The position numbers were made by a program, and so were the translations under genes. Positions 9,022-14,293 of a DNA stretch of 14,293 nucleotides are shown here, in pieces (within the stretch, counting starts at the first letter, position 1; every line of letters begins with the position of its first letter). The notes beneath the pieces were generated by a model. That model saw nothing but the letters and a program-made list of their open reading frames with translations, was not told where the DNA came from and made no database searches. The stretch covers positions 1 to 14,293 of the forward strand of contig JALLPB010002021.1 in assembly GCA_036939975.1 (NCBI GenBank). Reading direction: 5' to 3'. This DNA comes from Cyclostephanos tholiformis. Lineage: Eukaryota > Bacillariophyta > Thalassiosirophyceae > Thalassiosirales > Thalassiosiraceae.

Positions 9022-10077
9022 AACGTGATCAGAGGCTCCAACAGGGGTGGGCTGGGATGGTCATCAAAGCGCTTCCACTCGGTTGCTTGGGATTCACTCG
9101 ACGCAGCATTAAAGTCGAAGCCAGATATGTTCCAGATCTGGCTGTCCAAACAATGCATCGGGATTTGTGCAACACGTCGAAATCTTGCCCGCATCCAGGA
9201 CATACTGGACAACAAATGCCCCAATTGCCTGCGCCCCCGGGAAACTAACGATCACCTCAATCGATGCCCTGATGCAGGTCGCACATTGCTGTTTAAGGAG
9301 AGCATCGCCTCTATCGTCGCGTGGATGCATCAGAATAATAGAACGGACGCCGAGCTTGCCTACTGGCTGGAAAAATACCTCATATATAGAGGTACGCGAT
9401 CACTAACAAGCCTGATTACGAAGGGGGGAGGGGGATCAACAGGCCTACTAAAAGCGGCAGCCAGTCAAGACTTAATTGGTTGGACAGAGTTTCTCCACGG
9501 GAAGATCTCAACCGACATCGAGAAGCTCCAAGAACTTCACTGTACTCTTAGCTCGTGTCATATTACCGGATCGGACTGGATGAAGGGTATGGCATCGCAT
9601 CTGATGCACGCATCACACAGTCAGTGGATCCTCCGGAATTTTACATTACATGACAAGCAAAGGGGATATTTGCGACTTCAACAACACAACGATCTGTTGC
9701 GGGAATTGGATAAACTAACCAACACACCACCCGAGGAAGTCCCTGAGGGAAGCAAATACCTCCTTGAACTGGATTACTCAGATTTGTGCCACATGACATT
9801 CGAGAGCCAATCTTACTGGGTACTAGCAATGAAGGCTGCGTGCAGAGCCGGACGCAGGATGAAAGCTCAGCACACCATCTCCCGCGAGTCGCGACAGAAA
9901 CGCTGCCGAAATCTCACTGAACGTCCAAGTAGGCGGACTCCGTGCTATGACTTCACAAATGAGGATAAACGAATGGAGCGTGAATTAGGTCTGCTCCCCA
10001 AACACCACAAGCGCACGAGAGCCTGTGTATCTGAAGTCACTAACCAGTCAAACAAGCGACTTCGCAAACCGGACTAG
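9022..10077 (+). pseudogene. Retrotransposon ORF2: C-terminal region with CCHC-type motif
   Basis: Same frame as the RNase H end, starting after TGA 9019 and ending at TAG 10075. Early blocks are FHSVAWDSLDAALKSKPDMF, IWLSKQCIGICATRR, and a zinc-knuckle-like motif CPNCLRPRETNDHLNRCP (C-X2-C-X8-H-X3-C, codons 9217-9267). Cys/His motifs near the ORF2 C-terminus of LINE elements are known to help bind RNA or DNA. The remaining ~260 residues are mostly helical with conserved-looking Trp (DLIGWTEFLHGK, GSDWMKGMASHL) and end in a very basic tail. No further domain is recognised. The ATG-like GTG at 9025 is not a likely start; the fragment is part of a larger polyprotein. Confidence 0.8.
9217..9267 (+). 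other. CX2CX8HX3C zinc-knuckle-like motif
   Basis: Translated in frame 1 as CPNCLRPRETNDHLNRC, with Cys, Cys, His and Cys correctly ordered for one bound zinc. It lies ~130 residues after the last RNase H Asp. All four ligands are kept despite the decay of the copy. Confidence 0.75.
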
Positions 10078-10256
10078 CACACGCCGGTACCTTGATCAAG
10101 TCAGAATATGCTCAAGTTGCATTCTCAACTCGATACCGGTTTTGACCGAAGGGATGAACATCCGCTGCCTCCGGCGGCCATGCTATACACCATGTAGGGC
10201 ATTACAAAAGACTTTATGTCTACGATCTTGTTTAGGGTACATCGTAAATTTTTAAG
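10078..10256 (+). other. Probable 3' UTR of the retroelement
   Basis: No ORF of note between the ORF2 stop and the (ATTT)4 tail. It contains a small GC-rich inverted stretch (CCGCTGCCTCCGGCGG at 10161-10176) that could fold weakly and could be a recognition structure, but I cannot support this beyond the pairing itself. Confidence 0.5.
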
Positions 10257-10272
10257 ATTTATTTATTTATTT
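10257..10272 (+). repeat. (ATTT)4 short tandem repeat, probable element 3' end
   Basis: Four perfect ATTT units, followed by AAAT and then unrelated sequence. Several LINE groups end in short tandem repeats instead of poly(A); the place, 180 bp after the ORF2 stop, fits. The exact boundary is inferred. Confidence 0.5.
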
Positions 10273-10630
10273 AAATCCCCTGGTCTTTCTCGTCGGGCTT
10301 TCATCCCCCCCCGCTGCTGGTACACTAAACAATGGCGGACTCTTCCTATTAACACACTTTTCATCAATGGCTGCCGTCATCATCCCACGGCCACACCTTG
10401 GTGCTCCCCACCCAGATCAGATGCATATAACAATCACCCAAGACCCAAGACTATTAGCTGCTGTTTCTGCCAGGGTAGGGCATGGTAGGTAGCGATGGAA
10501 CGGCCGCTACGGTAGTGAGCGGACGCCATGGTGTAGAAAATCAAAAAAATCTCAGTTTTTGGTTTCTCAGTTTTTGTGGCTGGGGTAGCTCGGGGACGGG
10601 GCGATTTTGGGCAGTCGGAGTGTTGCCACA

Positions 10631-10638
10631 TGACGTCA
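10631..10638. promoter_or_regulatory. TGACGTCA cAMP-response-type (bZIP) site
   Basis: Perfect 8-bp palindrome, the consensus binding site of CREB/ATF-type bZIP factors. In diatoms, TGACGT/ACGTCA elements in carbonic anhydrase promoters are known CO2/cAMP-responsive elements. It lies 156 bp before the likely ATG at 10794. Function here is inferred from the motif and position only. Confidence 0.45.
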
Positions 10639-10659
10639 TCCCCCGGGAGATCCCCCGGG
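10638..10659 (+). repeat. Duplicated ATCCCCCGGG motif next to the CRE
   Basis: Two copies of ATCCCCCGGG at 10638-10647 and 10650-10659, period 12, each containing the palindrome CCCGGG. It abuts the TGACGTCA site, so it may be part of a composite control element. Confidence 0.5.
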
Positions 10660-10793
10660 TATCCTCACAAATTTTGAGTTTAAAGCCACTCTATTTCCCC
10701 ACCCCCCCCAAAGTTAATCCAGGTGGCGAGTCGAGCAGCAACGTGTATGTTGTATCTCATTACACCTGCGACGCGACGGCCCTCCGAAAAGCC

Positions 10794-12149
10794 ATGCGAA
10801 CCAATGGCTTTCAAAGGCCATTCAACTCAATGCAAATTGGCACATGGGTGTTATTGCCAGTCCTCTTGATTCAATTCTTACTCTTTGCAACACCGGTCCT
10901 TCCTCTCGCGGCATCTATTCCCTGTACCATCAGCGTGGTGATATGCGGGGCTTCCACGGCCTACTTTACCTTCTGGTGCTGTAAGATCGACCCGATAGAT
11001 GAGCGGTTAAGATGCCACTTGGCTCGTCAGCATCAAGAGAATGATGGTGCCAATGACACCGACATTAGTTGTTCGAATGGAGATGTACAAGCAAACGACG
11101 ACACCAAGTTTTGTTGGATATGCGGCATAGACGTTCACGAATCTTCCATGCATTGCAAATTCTGCAATAAATGCGTCGTCAATTTTGATCATCATTGTCA
11201 CTGGCTCAATACATGTGTAGGAGCGACAAATTACAATCATTTCTTTCTCGCAGTGGGTGCCACCCTGTCAATGGTAATCGTGAGAGGGGGGGTCTTGGCT
11301 GGGTTAGTCATTTCATTTTTCGTCCAATACACACAAGTGATAAACGGCGGTGAATCAGGAGGCCCTGCTATTGATCGATTTGATGATTGGTTCGGTGCGA
11401 ATAACGGACTGGTTGTAGCGTTGGTGAACGCAATATTTTTATCTGTAGATATCGTATGTTTTGTATTGCTTCTGCAGCTGTTCTCGTTTCATGTTCGATT
11501 ACGCCATGAGGGTATAACAGTAAGTGAATTCGGTCCGGTATGGAATTGTGCTGCCTGTCAATGCGTACATAATGAGTATCTATTGATTAATATTCCGCAG
11601 ACATATACATACATTGTAAGAGCCGGGCAGAAAAAACGTGAAAAGATGAAGAATAAAATGGAGCTACATCATAGAAGAATAGCTGCGATGCGGAAGGCTG
11701 AGAGAGAAGGAAAGTTGATAAGGAAATGGAGACTTTCAGCAGCCGGATGTCGATATGTTGGTGAAATAGCTTGTCTGCCTTGCGATCCCTTGAAATTGGA
11801 TGAAATCTCCGGAAGCCAAGATATACAGCAATCTAATTCTGACGGGATGGATACAGAAGAAAATGGAATTCAAATGGACAATCGTAATGTTAGGAGTCAC
11901 GACTCATTTGAGGATGTGGTCTCAAGGGATGAAAAAAAAGACTTTGATGAGAAAAAAATAATCGATCTGATAGATGACGGACACCAAGAGATTGAGTACC
12001 ATCATGATATCAAAGTACCACCTTCGGCTCTTCAAGTTGCGATGGATATTCGGATGAAAATCAAGCACCAAGAGGAACAACATGATATAATAGAGAATTC
12101 TCCCAGCGGGAGCGAAGAGATGAAAGTTCAATTTCTCTCAACTCCTTGA
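10794..12149 (+). CDS. DHHC-type protein S-palmitoyltransferase (zinc finger DHHC family)
   Basis: Transfers palmitate from palmitoyl-CoA to cysteines of membrane-associated proteins; these enzymes usually act in ER, Golgi or plasma membrane. The 451-residue product from ATG 10794 has the family plan: TM1 ~15-37, TM2 ~41-63, a cytosolic Cys-rich domain ~107-141 with [25 protein letters not shown] zinc ligands and the catalytic FDHHCHW (Asp132-His-His-Cys135), TM3 ~149-178, TM4 ~204-230, and a TTxE-like box in variant form, GITVSEF (~240-246). The C-terminus has a basic helical segment ([16 protein letters not shown]) and an acidic, low-complexity tail. No intron is visible. The frame is open back to another ATG at 10482, adding 104 residues without family features; I prefer 10794 because [10 protein letters not shown] just before TM1 resembles the usual N-terminal lead. 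Some of the extension (from ~10740) could still be coding. Confidence 0.93.
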   Translation: MRTNGFQRPFNSMQIGTWVLLPVLLIQFLLFATPVLPLAASIPCTISVVICGASTAYFTFWCCKIDPIDERLRCHLARQHQENDGANDTDISCSNGDVQANDDTKFCWICGIDVHESSMHCKFCNKCVVNFDHHCHWLNTCVGATNYNHFFLAVGATLSMVIVRGGVLAGLVISFFVQYTQVINGGESGGPAIDRFDDWFGANNGLVVALVNAIFLSVDIVCFVLLLQLFSFHVRLRHEGITVSEFGPVWNCAACQCVHNEYLLINIPQTYTYIVRAGQKKREKMKNKMELHHRRIAAMRKAEREGKLIRKWRLSAAGCRYVGEIACLPCDPLKLDEISGSQDIQQSNSDGMDTEENGIQMDNRNVRSHDSFEDVVSRDEKKDFDEKKIIDLIDDGHQEIEYHHDIKVPPSALQVAMDIRMKIKHQEEQHDIIENSPSGSEEMKVQFLSTP

Positions 12150-12398
12150 TTTGAGTCGATGTTTGGCATGACGCATAAACCACTTGCAAGCACTGTCAAA
12201 CCTATTAATATGTCCCAGACACAAATTTTCCAACTGATACGGTCAGCAAATAAAAATTCTACTTAACGGGGGCTCATCACTATGACAAATTGGTGAAACT
12301 AATGCGTATTGTGCGTGCGTGGTTGAATCCTTAATTTTTTCGATAGAAGACGTTGACCTTTTGATGCAGCATATGAAACACCTGTCATTTAAACCACA
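12150..12398. other. Convergent intergenic region between DHHC and phosphodiesterase genes
   Basis: 249 bp between two stop codons on opposite strands, holding the 3' UTRs of both genes. Apart from the AATAAA on the plus strand I see no repeat or RNA gene in it. Confidence 0.6.
12249..12254 (+). terminator. AATAAA polyadenylation signal candidate
   Basis: AATAAA lies 100 bp after the DHHC stop, a reasonable place for a polyadenylation signal. The hexamer is common in AT-rich DNA, and no cDNA evidence is available here. Confidence 0.35.
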
Positions 12399-14087
12399 CT
12401 AAATACTTTTGACAGAAGCGATCATATCTTTAGTTATTTCCTCTCCCTCCCTAATCCATCGATCTCGTAGTGAAACTGCATTTTTCATCCATTCACAGCC
12501 AATTTTACCAAATACACCGCATTCATGCATTTTTCCTGCAAGAGGAATAATGTACAACTTGAAAAAGCCTAATTGATTTTCGTACCAATCATTTGAGGGG
12601 TCGATTTCGCTACGAGCCATCTTGAAGGCATCATACAATTCCTCATATAATCTTCGATTCCAAAATAGGAAGAGTTCCCAGGATTGCATTGCATGAGCTA
12701 CATCTGCAACGTTGATTATAGTCTCAATGAGTACGCTTCGTTGGAGTGTTGTCCTCAAATCGTTGTCATCATCGTCATCATCGCATTCAGATAAGAATTC
12801 GATAGTTTGACCGCCATTGAGTCGTACTGATCGTTTTTTTGAGCCCCATTCCGGCTGCTTACTTTGATGCGTTGTGGATATGTTTTGCATTGGCACGAGC
12901 TGAGGCTTCGATGCTTGCACTGTTGCAACGTCAGATTGGTGAAACTTACCCCCCAATGAAGGTATGTCAATCGTTAATGAACTGTTGGGGGAGGGATGGT
13001 TAAAAGCCTCACCCCACCTCACTCTTGTTGATTGTGCCCTCTCTGGGCTCGCTATATCTGTACCAAGCACCATATTCGCGACAATGCGATGCATCTCATA
13101 TTGATCATCTCGCGACTCAAAAATGACGGAACGAAATACATCGAATTCGCTTTCACTCAGTGCTCGGAACGCAACATTAATCGAATGCTTTTCGGCGACG
13201 GATAAACTGCCGTGCTGTTCAACTATTGGATCATTCTCAAGAACGAGTCTTGTATTCGGCACGCCCTGGTGATCAACATCATGGATGAATGCAGCAAAGG
13301 TGACGGCGAATTTCGAAAAAAGGTCAGGGTGAATGCGCTGTTCACATGATTGTTGTAGCTTGGACCGCTTCGGTCTATGACATCTACCAAAGAAATCGTC
13401 CGTGGAGTTTCTCGTCGAATCCATGGAGAGTGTGAATCCGTTATTCTTACCCATCGTAGATTGGGATGAATCATCCAGTGGCCTCTTTCTATTAGCGATA
13501 ATAAGATTATGCGGCTCATGCACTGATAATTCGTTGATTTCGGTGTCATCGACATCCTCAGTTAATTCCACTGATCCTTTATGAATCATTTCAAGTAGCT
13601 TATCCGCACTCATCGTAACATGAGTTGCGTGTTCTAATCCATGATAACGATTGTCACGGTACATTGATGCAATGCGACGAACGTAGGCCCGGAGCTGATG
13701 TCGGCAGATCGATGTAAGTAGAACTGGAGCTTGAGATGGAGGCAAGTCTCCGCCAGTTGATCTGCCTCCTTCGCTAGCTAAGCCGAATTCCTCATCGTTC
13801 GACTCCCCTTGCGACGATACGTCCGAGGACAACCTCCGTCGCTCAATAGCTAACCTCAACTCCATCCGATACCTCACCACATCTACCAAACGCCTCTCTA
13901 GGATGGTCGAGACGAAGGAAATAAGTGTGTCCACAGTTGGCTCGTTCTCATGACTCCCTGGCGGCTGTCGGGCGCTCACGTTATCCCAGGATTGATCTGT
14001 AATCTGCCTCTCTTTATCCGTTGGTATTGTGTCCATGGTGATGGGAGGTAAACCAGCGTAAACATTCTCCGGGTCAGATAAAGACAT
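12399..14087 (-). CDS. Class I 3',5'-cyclic-nucleotide phosphodiesterase (PDEase I, HD-domain)
   Basis: Hydrolyses cAMP and/or cGMP to 5'-AMP/5'-GMP, ending cyclic-nucleotide signals. In the 562-residue product the catalytic domain runs from about 126 to 547: YHGLEHATHV (His149, His153), FAAFIHDVDHQGVPN (His269-Asp270, metal ligands), INVADVAHAM (Asp462, metal ligand) and ENQLGFFKLYIIPL (Gln505, the purine-binding glutamine). All key residues are present, so an active enzyme is expected; cAMP versus cGMP preference cannot be told. Two insertions enlarge the domain: ~75 residues between the first two motifs, with KRPLDD and HRPKRSK, and ~100 residues before Asp462 ending in an Asp run. The start is supported by an in-frame TAA 24 bp upstream (14109-14111) and the context GAAGCCATGT. 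No transmembrane segment or cyclase domain is seen, although many diatom PDEs are fused to cyclases. No intron is visible. Confidence 0.95.
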   Translation of the reverse strand: MSLSDPENVYAGLPPITMDTIPTDKERQITDQSWDNVSARQPPGSHENEPTVDTLISFVSTILERRLVDVVRYRMELRLAIERRRLSSDVSSQGESNDEEFGLASEGGRSTGGDLPPSQAPVLLTSICRHQLRAYVRRIASMYRDNRYHGLEHATHVTMSADKLLEMIHKGSVELTEDVDDTEINELSVHEPHNLIIANRKRPLDDSSQSTMGKNNGFTLSMDSTRNSTDDFFGRCHRPKRSKLQQSCEQRIHPDLFSKFAVTFAAFIHDVDHQGVPNTRLVLENDPIVEQHGSLSVAEKHSINVAFRALSESEFDVFRSVIFESRDDQYEMHRIVANMVLGTDIASPERAQSTRVRWGEAFNHPSPNSSLTIDIPSLGGKFHQSDVATVQASKPQLVPMQNISTTHQSKQPEWGSKKRSVRLNGGQTIEFLSECDDDDDDNDLRTTLQRSVLIETIINVADVAHAMQSWELFLFWNRRLYEELYDAFKMARSEIDPSNDWYENQLGFFKLYIIPLAGKMHECGVFGKIGCEWMKNAVSLRDRWIREGEEITKDMIASVKSI

Positions 14088-14293
14088 GGCTTCGCAGGAT
14101 TTGGACAGTTACCCGATCACCTCTCTGATTTAGGTAGTGCTCATAACTGATGATAACCATTTCTTTCCATTTCGGCGTTGATTACTGTGATTTCATTAGC
14201 TCATCACAAACAAATAAAATAAAATAATACTAGCGTTAAGGCTGTGATTTCTTTGAGCATGTAGACGTAAAACGTGTAGACGTAAAAAAAAAA
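14088..14293 (-). promoter_or_regulatory. Upstream region of the phosphodiesterase gene
   Basis: AT-rich region reaching the window end, with AAATA repeats at about 14208-14228 and the ACGT-bearing direct repeat at 14260-14287. The window ends in a run of ten A. No further gene is visible. Confidence 0.5.
14260..14287. repeat. 13-bp direct repeat TGTAGACGTAAAA with three ACGT cores
   Basis: Copies at 14260-14272 and 14275-14287, period 15. ACGT, the core of plant and algal bZIP sites, occurs at 14265-14268, 14272-14275 and 14280-14283. It lies 173-200 bp upstream of the phosphodiesterase start, so it is a candidate control element. It is close to the window end, so a longer repeat array beyond it cannot be excluded. 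Confidence 0.55.

Larger units (their letters stand above)
814..10272 (+). mobile_element. Decayed non-LTR (LINE-type) retrotransposon with BRCT, EEP endonuclease, RT and RNase H
   Basis: Seen: consecutive plus-strand coding pieces give an ORF1-like protein, a BRCT domain, an exonuclease-endonuclease-phosphatase (EEP) domain, a reverse transcriptase with YVDD, an RNase H and a C-terminal Cys/His motif, followed by a short 3' UTR and (ATTT)4. This order (EEP, RT, RNase H, no LTR or integrase) is that of RNase H-bearing LINE elements, which move by target-primed reverse transcription. The coding part alone spans more than 9.2 kb, long for this class. The copy is broken by stops at 829, 979, 3051, 4461, 6807 and 9019 and by frame changes near 1845, 3443 and 8640. 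The 5' boundary is not visible: the element may extend to or beyond position 1, so no target-site duplication could be matched. I do not assign a named clade. Confidence 0.9.
10273..10793 (+). promoter_or_regulatory. Upstream region of the DHHC gene (promoter and 5' leader)
   Basis: Non-repetitive flank between the retroelement tail and the likely start of the palmitoyltransferase. It has C-runs, a repeated CTCAGTTTTTG (10550-10580 area), a TGACGTCA palindrome at 10631-10638 and a 12-bp-spaced duplicate of ATCCCCCGGG (10638-10647 and 10650-10659). An ATG at 10482 is in frame with the gene and open, but the translation of this part is low in recognisable protein features. I read it mostly as promoter and leader. 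Confidence 0.5.

Noticed and set aside
1..10272. LTR retrotransposon or DNA transposon
   Set aside because: No LTR-like terminal repeats, integrase, protease or terminal inverted repeats are seen; the EEP-RT-RNase H order is that of a non-LTR element.
10216..10488. Plus-strand ORF of 90 codons across the element's 3' end
   Set aside because: It spans the (ATTT)4 tail and the flank, and has no domain or coding character.
10482..10793. N-terminal extension of the DHHC protein from ATG 10482
   Set aside because: It is open and in frame, but lacks family features, contains promoter-like motifs (TGACGTCA, C-runs) and gives a Ser/Trp/Gly-rich sequence unlike the rest. I kept 10794 as the start; part of the stretch next to it could still be coding.
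1..14293. tRNA, rRNA, CRISPR array or bacterial-type operon
   Set aside because: No cloverleaf-like sequence, rRNA-like stretch or regularly spaced repeats were seen, and gene types and start contexts are eukaryotic. A tRNAscan-type search was not possible here.

Overview
The window looks like nuclear DNA of a eukaryotic microalga, most likely a diatom. I infer this from family resemblance, since no organism marker such as rRNA is present. The cyclic-nucleotide phosphodiesterase has the HDVDHQGVPN form of the metal motif that I associate with diatoms, the two cellular genes have no visible introns, and the retroelement proteins have the style of EEP/RT/RNase H non-LTR elements of diatoms.

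Layout. Positions 1-813 hold a 5' region with an open but ATG-less stretch and an acidic segment of two 24-residue tandem repeats. Positions about 814-10272 are one long, decayed, plus-strand non-LTR (LINE-type) retrotransposon. It reads, in order: ORF1 (basic N-terminus at 814, conserved middle, long C-terminal part to 3053), a linker and a BRCT domain (about 3363-3650) read across a -1 frame change, then ORF2 with an EEP-type endonuclease (about 4260-5080), a reverse transcriptase (about 6100-7500), a connector, an RNase H (about 8400-8860) and a C-terminal region with a CX2CX8HX3C zinc-knuckle-like motif. An (ATTT)4 tail at 10257-10272 probably marks the 3' end. The copy has six in-frame stops (829, 979, 3051, 4461, 6807, 9019) and at least three frame changes (near 1845, 3443 and 8640), so it is probably immobile. 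The catalytic residues of the endonuclease, RT and RNase H are nevertheless all still readable. A single N at 6006 sits between two identical 62-bp sequences and is best read as an unmerged contig overlap, not biology.

Downstream lie two apparently intact cellular genes in convergent orientation: a DHHC-type protein S-palmitoyltransferase (+, about 10794-12149) and a class I cyclic-nucleotide phosphodiesterase (-, 12399-14087), with 249 bp between their stops. A TGACGTCA cAMP-response-type palindrome lies 156 bp upstream of the likely DHHC start. Three ACGT cores in a 13-bp direct repeat lie about 180 bp upstream of the phosphodiesterase start.

The observation most worth a second look is the BRCT domain inside the retroelement. 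It resembles the RFC1/DNA-ligase type that binds 5'-phosphorylated DNA ends, and I know of no described non-LTR element that carries one. The reading frame changes inside this domain exactly at a slippery-type heptamer (GGGAAAG). In a copy this decayed, however, a simple indel is the more economical explanation.
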